From positions 558,001 through 622,000 of the forward strand of contig CAVWUA010000001.1 in NCBI GenBank assembly GCA_963758025.1: DNA of 64,000 nucleotides, given 5' to 3'. The notes below the pieces were generated by a model. That model saw only the letters and a list, made by a program, of their open reading frames with translations, searched no databases and had not been told where the DNA came from. This DNA comes from CAVWUA01 sp963758025. GTDB lineage: Bacteria; Planctomycetota; Planctomycetia; Isosphaerales; Isosphaeraceae. The first letter of the stretch is position 1, and every line of letters starts with the position of its first letter. The translations under genes and the position numbers were made by a program. Shown in pieces: positions 21,209 to 32,141 of the stretch.

Positions 21209-24200
21209 ATGCATATCAACTACCGACGACTGATCGGCCGGCGCCGCCGGGGCATCGTCCTGGTGCTCATCCTGGCGATGCTCGGCCTCCTGGCCCTCAT
21301 CGGCGTCACCTTCGCCACGATCAGCAATCAGGCGCAGATCGGCGCCCGGAACTATGCCCAGTCGCTCCAGGAGGCGAACCCGGACCAGATCATCGACTTC
21401 GCCCTCTCGCAGCTCATCAACGACACCGAGTTGCCGACCTCCGCGCTTCGGGGCCATAGCCTGAAACGCGACATGTACGGCAACGACGGCTACAACTTCG
21501 GCTATCTCGGCCAGTTGCCGAACAACGCGGGCCCCTTGCAGGTCGTGTCGGTCGTCTCCACGCTGCCCAACGGCAACATCGTCATCAACACCAACATCCC
21601 GACCGGCAATATCTATCCGCCGCTCTACGAACTGAACTGCGCCGGCTGGATTCTTCGGATGCAGTTGTGGGTCGTGGATGCCTCCACCGGCTTCCCGAAG
21701 CGTCAAGGAGTTCCGCCCGTCACCCAGACGTATGAGGTGGTGGTCGATAACCGCTCGGGGGCGTATCACCAACTGACCCTCTCGGCGCCCGATCCGAATT
21801 CCGGCTCATTGAGCCTGGTCACTCCCGCCTCGACCTACGCCGGCCCGATCTACTCGGGCGAGACGACCCAGATTCTCTTCGAACTGGACGGCCGCCACCT
21901 GCGTAGCTTCAACGGCTCGGGGGTCAGCGGCGCGTACAATGCCTCCGCGCCCGCCTACCCGAACTTCCTGTTCAACGGAGCGTTCTACGGACTCACGACA
22001 CCGTACAACCATCTCCTGAACATGCCGGCCGGCGTGACCGGCGCGTTCGGCATGGACGAGGACTATGACGCGTGCGACCTGGAGAACATGTTCCTCGCGC
22101 TCAAGAGCGCCGATGGCAGCGTCCTGATCCCGTCCTTTCACCGGCCCTCGCTCATCGTTACGACCCGACCAGTAACGACACGAACGACTGGCTAGATACG
22201 AGCTTCCCCGCGCGGGCGAAGTTCCTCCGCCCCCGCAAGGTGGATCAACCCTACAGCGGCAACGCCTTCCCCGACTTGATTCCCGATCCGAGCACGGGCG
22301 TGGTCACGTATGACGTCGATAACGACGGCGACAAGGTCAACGACTCGGTCTGGCTCGACCTGGGCTTCCCGGTTCAGCACGACCCGAACGGCAAGGCGTA
22401 CAAGCCCCTCTTCGCCTTCATGGTCCTCGGGCTCAACGGCCGCATTCCCTTGAACACGGCGGGGAACATCCAGGGGAGGGTTCGTTACGACGATCTCAGC
22501 ACGCCCGCCGTGATCGAGGCGGGACAACCGCTCCAGCAGCACACCTCGCACCTGGGCTACTCCCCCAGCGAGATCAATCCCTCGTATGCGCTGGGCAGCA
22601 CCGCCGGATATGCCAGCGGCGCGGCGGATCTCCAAACGCTTTTGACCGGCACGGTGGGGCCGCCCCTGGTGCCGGGCCGTTATGGCGAGCCGGAGGCCTT
22701 CGGCATCTCTCCGCCGCAGGTCCCCCGTGCCGGACGCTCGTACTCCAGCACGGGGCTTCCTCTGGAAGCCTTCGACGCCGATTACGACACACAGGACTTT
22801 TTCCCCACCTACAATACGAGCGAGGATCAGGACCTTCTGGATATCAACAGCGTTCCGTTGCTGCCATCGGAGCGTATCCGCAAGTTCACGACCCCGCTGG
22901 ACACCTCGGGAAACGGTCTGGTGGTGCCGTTCGATACGCAGCCGACACCGGCCAACGCCTTCGGCAACGGTTACGATAAGCGCGGGCGCGTCGGCTTCTT
23001 CATGTATTTCCGACCGCCCGGCGTCTATGCGCAGGACATCCCCGGCTATCCGGGCAACACGTCGATCCCGACGATCCTGACCAACCCGTACCACGGCTAT
23101 GAGTCGCACCGTAATCCGGGCGGCATCGACGATATCAATCGTGACGGAACGCCGGATGCCGCTCCGTTCGTCCGCGACTACATGGCGAAGATGCCGTATG
23201 ATCCGGGCCTGAGCAACGTCAACGTCCCGACCTCGGGGATGGGTGCGGCTGGCTTGACCTATCCGAACGGGATCGATACGGCGCATGCAATCCCGCCCTA
23301 TGCGGCCCCCTGGGTTTATTCGGATGGAACCTATGCCGGTGGCAGCTTGAACTACGGCGAGGCCGATCAGCTCAACCTCTACGAGCCGACGCCGTATGAT
23401 GCGCCATTCACCAACACCGACCTGGAATGGCTGTATCGACAGAACGACGTGGACGGTTCCGGGCTGAATAGCCGTTTGTCGCAATTGACGGTCAACGGCT
23501 TCTCCGGCGCCGGTGGCCCCTATCAGTCGCAGATGTTCTCGGTGGACAGCTTCGATACGACCAACTTCTCCTCGACGTACAACGCCGGCAGTCTCAACAC
23601 GCTGGGTGCCCGGCCCCACCTGCTGCACGGCGACCGTCGGATCAACCTGAACTATCCGTTCCCACATAGCCCCAACCCGAATGAGCCGATCCGTCAGAAG
23701 TGGTGCCAGGAAGTCTATCAGACGCTCAAGCTGGTCCTCCTGCCCCAACCTGGCTACACCTACACGGCCGAGGAGCTGGCGGCAATCGGCCAGTACACGG
23801 TCAATATCGTGGACTTCCGCGATCCGGACGCCACGATGACGGCCTTTAAAAACCCCGACCTGGAAATCAAGCCCGCCAACACGACGGCCACGCCGCCGAT
23901 CCCCGCCGGCGTCCAGCTCCGGGCTTCCGGCTCTCCGCTCGTCCAGTACGGCATGGAATACCTGCCGGTGGCGATCAATGAGGTTCTGGCGTACCAGTTC
24001 ACGCGAAAAGCCGGGGGCGGACAGAAGGAGACGCAGCGTCTCTTCGTCGAACTGATCAACACCTTGACGCAAGATGGCGGCCCCGGAACGGCCAGCGACC
24101 TGGATCTCGCGGGCTGGGGGTTCGTCCTCACCGAGGATGACCTCTCCAACCCGTCGGGCAACATCGTCGCGGCCGAGCGGCCGAATACCGCCACCGGGCA

Positions 24201-26296
24201 GCTCGACGTGGGGACAGTGACGACTCATTTCATTCCCATCGAAGGGACGACCGGGGCCACGCCTGGCCTGTCGCCGAAAGTGAAGGCGTTCAAACCCAAT
24301 GGCGATTTCCCGGATTATACCGCCACGAACCATAACCTGTTGGTCCTCGCCAATCAGCTCGCCGACCCGACCTCCGAAGGGAAGGATTTCACTACGCCCG
24401 GGCACGCAGGCCACCTCAAACACAACGGATATCACCGCGCCGAACGCCATGGATGACCTGGTCCAGAAGCTGCCGGTTTATGCCAAGGGTTCGGGCACCG
24501 CGCGGTATTTCTGGTTGCACCTTCTGCGTCCGGTCAATCCGCTCGATCTGACCTCGACCAAGGTTGTCGTCGATTCGATGCGGTTCCCCTACAGTGAGTC
24601 GGGCGGTACGGTCCAGAATCCCGGCACGACGAACGAGAGCGTCACTCCGACGACCGACAAAGCCGCTCCCTTCAAGCCGCTTTACTCCGTCGGACGTCGC
24701 CAGCCGTACCGGGGCGGACATGCCGTGCCGAACTCGGATACCTACTCGCCGCCATATCCCTACGGCTATGATGAGCAGGTCGTCCCGTCCAATTCCAACA
24801 AGCAAGTGGGGGTTTACCTCGCAGCAACGTCGGCGGGAAATAAACCCTTACCGATCACGAGCACGATCGAGCACACGCTTGGCCAGGATAACGACGGGGA
24901 CGACGACGTCTTCGATTACTTCCCGTTCCACGATCGCGACTTCATGAACGTGGCCGAGTTGATGCTCGTGCCGGCCGTACCACCTGGTCTGTTCACCAAG
25001 CACTTCGTCTCCTTGCCGAAGGTGCCGCTCAACCCGCCCACCACCTATACGACGCCACCGGCAACGAAACCGGGGGGTGGCGCGATCGAAAACAAGATCG
25101 ATAGCACGGGAGCAAGAACCGACCTGCGCGTCTTCCCGTATCTGGCCGACAGCTTCCACTACTACGATACCGCGGCTACCAACGCGAACTGGTTCCGCCT
25201 GCTCGATTACTTCGAGGTGCCCAGCCCGGTCCTGGGGACCCTCGGGCCGGTCGGCGCGGGTCAGAATGGCGACTGGGCACGCCGCGATGTCCGCCCCGGC
25301 ATGATCAACCTGAACCTGATCATCGACGAGGAAGTCTTCCTCGGCCTCATCGACGACGTGCGGCTGAACATGAGCCTCGTGGGGGCAACGGGAGACGTGG
25401 TGCCCCAGGTCATCACGTCCCTGAACTCCACCGGCGGCGTGGCGACCTACACCTCGATGAACAACCGAGGGTTCAACGACGGAACCTCTACCTCGATGAA
25501 AGCCGCCTTCAGCGACTTTTTGAAGATGCGGCACGGGGGCACGGGCTTCCTGTTCGATTACCGGTATTACTTCGGGGCATCGACCTTCCCCGAGAAACCG
25601 TTCCGATCCCTGTCCACCTTCAACATCAACGACACCATCATGCGGCCCGCGCGGATGGCGGCGATGACCGGGGGGGATCACGGCGTCCGAACAGGTACGC
25701 CGGAGATTCAGATCCCGCCCCGCATGTTGTTCGAGATCCCGGATGACGATCCGAATGCGCGCAACATGATGTTCGTTCCGCCCAGTGATAATCCAGCGGG
25801 CGAACTCGGAAGGGTCACGACACCGACAGATCATACCAATCTGACCAATTCCTACGCGAACCTGTTCTCGCCTCTCGTCGGGGGAACCCCCACGTACCCG
25901 ACATCCAGCGTGACGCCGAATACCAACCTGGGCGGGGCGCCGCAGTACACGATCATGAATCCGGGTGAAATGCTTTCGGACCTCCGCAAGCATCCGTACT
26001 ACCGCACGGAGATGCTCCAGAAGGTCATGAACCTCACGACCACGAGGACGCACCAGTTCGCCGTATGGGTGACGGTCGGCTACTTCGAGGTGGTGCAGGA
26101 GGGGAACCCGCAACTGGCGGGAATCGACCCGACCTCAGCGTATGACCTGCTCGGGCCGGAACGAGGCTCGGCCGATGGGACGGCGGTGCGTCAACGCGCG
26201 TTCTTCGTCATCGACCGGACCAAGGCCAACGGCTTCAACCCGAGCGACTCGGGAGACTTCCACGAGTTGATCACCTTCAGCCGCAGGATCGAATGA
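21209..26296 (+). CDS. Giant GspK-like pseudopilin, two frameshifts
   Basis: Reconstructed length about 1,695 aa. The N-terminus RRRRG|IVLVLILAMLGLLALIGVTFATI is a type III signal lacking Glu at +5, the hallmark of GspK, the tip pseudopilin. Gene order (last of G-H-I-J-K) agrees. Motifs of the kind MVLGLNGRIPLNTAG near residue 410 recall the INVNTA motif of GspK. Asp-rich calcium-type loops occur (DVDNDGDKVNDSVWLDLG, DINRDGTPDAAP, DVDGSGLNSR). A -1 break near 22150 and a +1 break near 24400 separate three long frames. Ordinary GspK is about 330 aa, so most of this protein is extra periplasmic or surface material of unknown role. Confidence 0.7.
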
Positions 26297-26315
26297 TCGA
26301 GGGTGGCGGATCACG

Positions 26316-26339
26316 TGCCAGGGCGCGATCGCCCTGGCA
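26316..26339 (+). terminator. Hairpin after the pseudopilin operon
   Basis: Perfect 10-bp stem (26316-26325 with 26330-26339) with loop CGAT, 20 bases behind the stop of the giant GspK-like gene; TCTCTTTT follows 8 bases later. Probable terminator of the operon. Confidence 0.7.
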
Positions 26340-26428
26340 TGGGGCGTCTCTTTTGATGGCCCTTGTCAGACCACGCACGCACGCGATACAATCCAGAGTA
26401 TTCCACTTCTCAACAGAAAGGACGTCCC

Positions 26429-27665
26429 ATGATCGCTCGTCGTCGTCGCCGAACAGGCTTCACGCTGATTGAGCTGCTGGTGGTCATCGCGATCATCGGC
26501 ATCCTGGCGAGTTTGATCCTGCCGGCCGTGATGTCGGCCCGTAAGTCCGCCAGGCGAATGGAGTGCAGCAACAACATGCGGCAGGTCGGCCTGGCCCTGA
26601 CGCAGTTCATGAACACCAAGAACTACTTCCCCAACGCCGGCACGTTCGGGGAAACACCGGGGGTCACTGCTCCCGCGAACTCGGTCATCGCCAACACGTT
26701 CCAGCAGCCAAGCCAGTTCACCAATGTCGTGACCAGCACCTTCCCGAATCAGGGTCCGCTCTTTAGCTGGGTTGTCGATGTGCTCCCCTACCTGGAATCC
26801 CAGGAACTGTACAATCAGTACAACCGGAATCTCATCTACAACTCGACGGGGGGCGGCACCTCGACCACAACGGCGTCGAACGCGATTATCGGCAGTACCT
26901 CGTTAAAGATCCTGACCTGCCCCGAGGATGACACGGCAATTTCGGGTCAGGGCAACCTGTCCTACGTCGTCAACGGCGGGTATTACGCGATGGCATGCGA
27001 TTCCGTTCGGTTGGACGGGGGGTCAGGCGGACAATTCGACGGTTGGCTCGCCGCCGACAACCGGCCCGGTGCTCAACTGGGGGGCGGGCGTGGCTCGCCG
27101 GACGGGCGTCATGTTCCTGGGAACCCTGCAAGGCAACACCGGATGGGACGTGAAGACGACTTCCAGCTCGGTGGCCGACGGCATGACGACGACGCTGTTG
27201 CTTTCCGAGAACATCCTCGCCGGCTATGGTCCGCCCGACCCAAAGTATAACGGTGGCGCCGCGATCAACTGGGCGGCCCCGCATCCCAATTACATGATGT
27301 TCATCGCGTCCGACAACGTCTGTGCCGGAAGTGCTCCCGGTGATGGTATGTGCAGCTCGACGGCGGACCTGACCTCGAACCGCGCGGCGGTTCCACCGGA
27401 CGGTCAGGGTTGGGCGCGAGCGAACCAGCCCGGCTCGTTTGAGAACATCAACTGGCCGCTGAATCACACGGTTGAGGGTTCGGCCCCGTATCCGTCGAGC
27501 CGGCACGCCGGCGGTGTCAACGTTGTCTTCTGCGATGGCCACACCCAGTTCGTCAGCGCCACGATTGACGGCATCGTCTGGGCGAAGATCATCACCCCGG
27601 CCGGGAGTCAGCTCCCGCCGCTGTACAAGCAGTTCCCGGTTGATGCGTCGGCTATCGGCGATTGA
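26429..27665 (+). CDS. DUF1559 pseudopilin-like protein (H-X9-DG), one +1 frameshift
   Basis: About 411 aa. Planctomycete-specific family with a type III signal: TG|FTLIELLVVIAIIGILASLILPAV, Glu+5, then the family signature SARKSARRMECSNNMRQVGLAL. The C-terminus has the H-X9-DG motif (HAGGVNVVFCDGHTQF). Start at 26429 is supported by GAAAGGAC upstream. A +1 break at about 27060 separates the N-terminal frame from the rest (VLNWGAGVARRTGVMFLG). The function of these proteins is not established; they are thought to be processed by prepilin peptidase. It is transcribed alone, with a strong terminator behind it. Confidence 0.88.
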
Positions 27666-27705
27666 TCGGTTCCGCAGACGACTTTCGAACGATGGGACGT
27701 TCCGG

Positions 27706-27737
27706 CCCGCCGTGGGATCACCCGCGGCGGGTTTTTT
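27706..27737 (+). terminator. Intrinsic terminator of the DUF1559 gene
   Basis: Stem of 11 bp with one mismatch (27706-27716 with 27721-27731), loop ATCA, followed immediately by six T and more T-rich sequence. Confidence 0.92.
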
Positions 27738-28061
27738 CGTTTTCTCGGGTCGAACCGGGAACATCCGGACTTGCCAAGTCCGGTTCTCTTCGGTACAACG
27801 CCCGCACCTATCACCTATTGAGAGCCAGGGCCTTCTTCAGGGACGAAGCTGGCCTATCTGCTTCTCCGCGCCTCGCGGGATCTCCGCGCGGGTGCTCCAC
27901 TCGGAATAATGGCCAAGTCCCGGCCGCCGCCGCGCTGCGTCCCATTGCGAGGATGTGGTCAGGCGGATCAGACCGTTCCTCTCGATCGGGACCGATCGCC
28001 CATGACACGCTTGATACGGGACACACCACCGCCGCCACGGAAGGCCCCGGAAGGGCGGGCG
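27738..28061. other. Spacer ahead of bamA with a second hairpin
   Basis: 324 bases. A perfect 8-bp stem with loop GCC lies at 27765-27783, followed by TTCTCTT, and may be a back-up terminator. The rest should contain the bamA promoter; none is obvious. The bamA frame is open upstream to 27909, but that part is Pro/Arg-rich and unlike a signal peptide. Confidence 0.4.
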
Positions 28062-30763
28062 ATGGTCGATCCTCGGCAGGCGACGCCGCTGGCAACGCTG
28101 GCCGTCCTCCTCATGTTCGTCCTCAACGCGAAAGCCGCTGGCCCCATACCCGAGGGGACGATCGGCGAGATCCGCATCGAGGGAAATGTCTCGATCGGCG
28201 AGGATGAGATCCGCCGCCACATCGTTACCCGGACTGGTCGCGCCTACGACCCGGCCACAGTCGAGATCGACTACAAGAACCTGAACAACACCGGCTGGTT
28301 TACCAGCGTGAAGACCTATCTCGACGATCACGATCCCAAGCACTTGATCCTGATCTATCGCGTTCAGGAGGCCCCCGTGCTGCGGGCCGTCGAGTTCCGA
28401 GGCGCGACCAAGATCCGCATCAAGACGCTGGAAGAGAACACCGGCATGAAGGCCGGCTCCCGCGCAGACCACCTGAAGGCCATGCTGGCGGTCAACTCGA
28501 TCAAGCGGCTCTATGAGGAAAAAGGCTACGAGATGGCCGAGGTCAAGTTGCTCGAAGGGGGCAAGCCTGGCGATACGCGTGTCATCTTCCAGATCTTCGA
28601 GGGACCCAAGAATCACATCACCGACATCGACTTTGTCGGCAATACCATCGTCAGTGATGCCGTGCTCCGCACGAAGATCTCCAGCCGGACAGCAATTCTG
28701 GGGCTCGGCGGCCGTTACCACCGCGATAGCGTCGAGGAAGATGCCCGCAAGCTCCGCGACTACTATCACAGCATGGGGTTCTTCGAGGTCCAGGTCGCCC
28801 ACGTCCTGAAGCCAGGGGACGACAACGGCGACCTCCTGCTGGAATTCGACATCTCCGAGGGGATCCAATTCAAGGTCCGTAACGTTTCCTTCGATGGCAA
28901 CCAACTGCTCAGCGAGGCGAAGCTTCGCGATGGGCTCCTGATGCACTCGAACAAGCCCTTCAGCGACGCGCTTCGTGAAGCGGACCAGAAGAACCTGGAG
29001 GACAAGTACGGCGTCATCGGCTGCATCGACGCTCAGATTGTTCCCGAGCATCGCTACACCGACACGCCGGGGGTCGTTGACATCGTCTATCGGATCGAGG
29101 AAGGGGAGCCTTACACGCTCGGTCACTTCCTTGTGCGAGGAAATAAGCGGACCCGCTCGAAGGTCATCATCCGCGAGGCCGAGATGGCGGGCGTTGTGCC
29201 GGGCGAGCCCTTGAATGTCAAGAACATCGAATTGTACCAGAAACGGCTGGGCAACCTCCGCTATTTCGCCACGACCCCCGACATGGGTAAGCCGATCGAA
29301 GTCAAGCTGATGAACCGCCGCGCACACGATCAGCCCTACGGTCAAACGCCGATGTTTGACCTGGACCAGGTGATCCGCACACGATTGCAGGACCCAGGTC
29401 CGGAAATTCTGCCCGAAGACGTCCTCCCCCCCGTCCAGCCACAACCGGCCCCGGGAGTCGGGCCGGGTTTCGGAGTGGACGGGATGTTCGACCCGCCCCC
29501 CGATCAGATCGTCCCGCCGATCAATGTCGGGGCACTTCCCGGTCCGGCCGAGGTGCCAGGCGCGGGGGTCTCTCCACCGCCGATGACTCCGCCGATCGGT
29601 GCCGGTGAGCCACCCGCACTGGAGCCGAGTCTCCCCGGCGGCAACATGACCGATGTCGGCCCCGATCGCCAGGAACCGTTTCCGAACCGAGCCTATGTCG
29701 ATGTCGTCACGCAGGTTGATGAAGCACCCACGGGCCGTTTGATGTTTGGCGTCGGCGCGAGTAGCTTCCAGGGGTTGAGCGGTAGCTTCATCCTCCACGA
29801 GAGCAACTTCGACCTGTTCGCCGTACCCCGCACGGCACGCGAGTTCCTCAGCGGCCAGGCGTTCCGGGGCGCGGGTCAGGACCTGCGGATCGAACTCTCT
29901 CCAGGTACCCTGATCAACCGTGCCTTGATCAGCTTCAGCGATCCTTACCTCTTCGACCTGCCGATTGGCTTCGGTGCGTCGGGCTACGTCTTCAATCGCG
30001 TGTATCCGGACTTCACCGAGGCACGCGGCGGCGGTCGGTTCTCGATCGGTCGCCAGTTTGGCGTGCAAACGTATGCCGACGTTGCGGTTCGGGCCGAGGA
30101 TGTGAATTTCTCGAACTTCCGGTACCCGCGCCGGCCGATTACCTGGCCGCCGCCGGCCATACCCAGCTCTACACCATCCGCCCCAGTTTGCGGTTCGACA
30201 ATCGCAACGACCCCTTCGCCCCGAAGAAGGGACAGTATCTGGAATTCGCGTTTGAGCAAGGCTGGGGCACGTTCACCTATCCGAAGATCACGGTCGAAGG
30301 CCGGCAGTACTTCACCCTCGGAAGCCGTCCCGACGGCTCGGGTAAGCGGGTACTGGCCGTGAGAGGATTCTTCGGAGCGACGGGCCCCGAGACGCCGGTT
30401 TACGAGCGGTTCTTCCTCGGCGACTTCCGCTCGATGCGCGGCTTCGCCTATCGAGGAGTCGGTGACCGGGTTCTCGGTGTCAACGTCGGCGGCCTGATGA
30501 CGGCCGTCGGTTCCGCTGAGTACCAGTTCCCGTGGACGGCCAACGACAAGCTCTACCAGGTGTTCTTCTGCGACTTCGGCTCGATCAGCAACAGCTACGA
30601 GTTCACCCAGATGCGCGTCTCGGTGGGCACGGGCTTGCGGATCTTCCTGCCGCAGCAGATGTTCGGTCCCTTGCCTCTGGCCTTCGACCTGGCCTTCCCG
30701 GTCATCAAAGGTCCCGATGACCGTACACGCTACTTCAACTTCTCGATCGGGGCGATGTGGTGA
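28062..30763 (+). CDS. bamA: Outer membrane protein assembly factor BamA (Omp85), one -1 frameshift
   Basis: About 900 aa once a -1 break near 30130 is bridged. BamA inserts beta-barrel proteins into the outer membrane. The start at 28062 has GGAAGGG upstream and a signal peptide (ATLAVLLMFVLNAKAAG). Several POTRA domains follow (GEIRIEGNVSI..., AVEFRGATKIR..., ITDIDFVGNTIV..., VRNVSFDGNQLL..., GHFLVRGNKRTR...). A Pro/Gly-rich linker covers roughly residues 445-545, then the surface-antigen barrel. After the break the barrel continues with RPSLRFDNRNDPFAPKKG, ERFFLGDFRSMRGF (the conserved loop-6 RGF) and a C-terminal Trp, typical of barrels. Essential in diderm bacteria, so the break is probably an error in the sequence. 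Confidence 0.9.
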
Positions 30764-30897
30764 TCGCCTTGTAAACTTCGGATCGTGCCCGGGGCGTCGC
30801 ACCTTGTCACGCCGACGACCCCAAAGAATGCCTCTCGGCGAGCGTTGGCCGGATTCGGTAGAATGCAGACACCGGATTGGACCGCCTCACCTGGGAG

Positions 30898-32007
30898 ATG
30901 AGCCCCTTGCTTGCCACGGACGAACGTCAAGAGACCCTGCCTCCACCACCGTCGATTCTCCGCCAACCCTTGTCCATTGGCGGTGTGCCGATCCCGTCGC
31001 GGTTCTTCCTTGCGCCGCTGGCCGGGTACACCAGTTTAGCGTACCGGCTGGCAGTGCGTTCGCTGGGGGGGCTGGGGCTGGTGACGACCGACCTCATCAA
31101 CGCTCGGGCGATCATTGAACGCCGGCCAAGGACGTATGAACTGGCTGAGACCTGCCCGGAAGATCGCCCGCTATCGATCCAGCTTTACGGCCACGGCCAT
31201 GATGAGATGCGGCAGGCGGCGCGCTGGGTGGTCGAGAACGGGGCAACTCTGGTGGACATTAACATGGGATGCCCCGTTCGCAAGGTGGTCCGCACCGGTG
31301 GCGGCTCGGCCTTGATGTGCGACGCGATGGGAGCGGCTCGACTGGTCGAGGCGGTTGTCAACGCGGTGGACGTGCCGGTGACGGTCAAGATGCGGCTCGG
31401 CTGGGATGACGACAACCTCTCGGCGCCGAAGCTCGCCCGCGAATTCGAACAAGTCGGCGCGGCGGCCGTGATCGTTCATGGGCGGACCCGTCAGCAAGGG
31501 TTCAAGGGGCATGTCAACCGCGTTGGAATTCGTCAGGTAGTCGAGGCCGTCGAGCAGATTCCTATCGTCGGCAACGGCGACGTCCGGACCCTGGCCGACG
31601 CGGAGCGGATGTTCCGCGAGACCGGCTGCGCCGCCGTGTCAATCGGCAGGGGTTCCCTCTCAAATCCCTTCCTGTTCCGTCAGCTCGAACAGTGGGCGGC
31701 GACTGGCCAGCCAGGGCCAGATCCGACGTTCGAGGAGCGGGTGGGAATCATGGTTCGGCATTTCCACGGCCTGGTCGAGCGCCGGGGGGAACGGATGGCC
31801 TGCCTCCAGTTCCGCAAGCTGATCAAGTGGTACAACTACGCCATCCGCCCGCCGAAGCCGCTGTATCACCGACTGATCAATCTGCCGAACGTCGCCCTTT
31901 TTGACGAGACGGTCGCCGAGATCCTCCAGGCGGGACCGAATTCTCCCTTGCCGGGGCATTTCGAGCCACGTGTGACGGTCCCCGACGGGCCGATCGACAA
32001 GTGGTGA
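30898..32007 (+). CDS. dusB: tRNA-dihydrouridine synthase (DusB-like)
   Basis: FMN enzyme of 369 aa that reduces specific uridines of tRNA to dihydrouridine. The TIM barrel opens with FFLAPLAGYTSLAYRLAVRSLG. The catalytic loop DINMGCPVRKV places the catalytic Cys at residue 125. VTVKMRLGWDD, VIVHGRTRQQGFKG, PIVGNGDVRT and SIGRGSLSNPFLF are standard FMN and active-site stretches. The C-terminus has the helical RNA-binding domain. The ATG at 30898 is preferred over an in-frame TTG at 30877. DusB is the best subfamily guess. Confidence 0.92.
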   Translation: MSPLLATDERQETLPPPPSILRQPLSIGGVPIPSRFFLAPLAGYTSLAYRLAVRSLGGLGLVTTDLINARAIIERRPRTYELAETCPEDRPLSIQLYGHGHDEMRQAARWVVENGATLVDINMGCPVRKVVRTGGGSALMCDAMGAARLVEAVVNAVDVPVTVKMRLGWDDDNLSAPKLAREFEQVGAAAVIVHGRTRQQGFKGHVNRVGIRQVVEAVEQIPIVGNGDVRTLADAERMFRETGCAAVSIGRGSLSNPFLFRQLEQWAATGQPGPDPTFEERVGIMVRHFHGLVERRGERMACLQFRKLIKWYNYAIRPPKPLYHRLINLPNVALFDETVAEILQAGPNSPLPGHFEPRVTVPDGPIDKW

Positions 32008-32141
32008 AACAAAGGCACAAGAGCCTTCGCAAAGCCGCCCAGGCGCGAAGTTTCGCCAAGGAAGTGAAGGAATGTTCCTTCCTGCCTTCTCGGCGTACTT
32101 CCTTGGCGATTTCGAGTCTCGGCGAGTTACACCGAGAGTTC

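Noticed and set aside
22192..24450. A 752-residue minus-strand frame opposite the GspK-like gene
   Set aside because: Composition (Arg, Val and Gly rich, no motifs) is that of an antisense shadow; the plus strand has signal peptide, Asp-rich loops and continuity.
27837..30068. A 743-residue minus-strand frame opposite bamA
   Set aside because: No recognisable domains, Asp/Val-rich shadow; plus strand carries POTRA domains.
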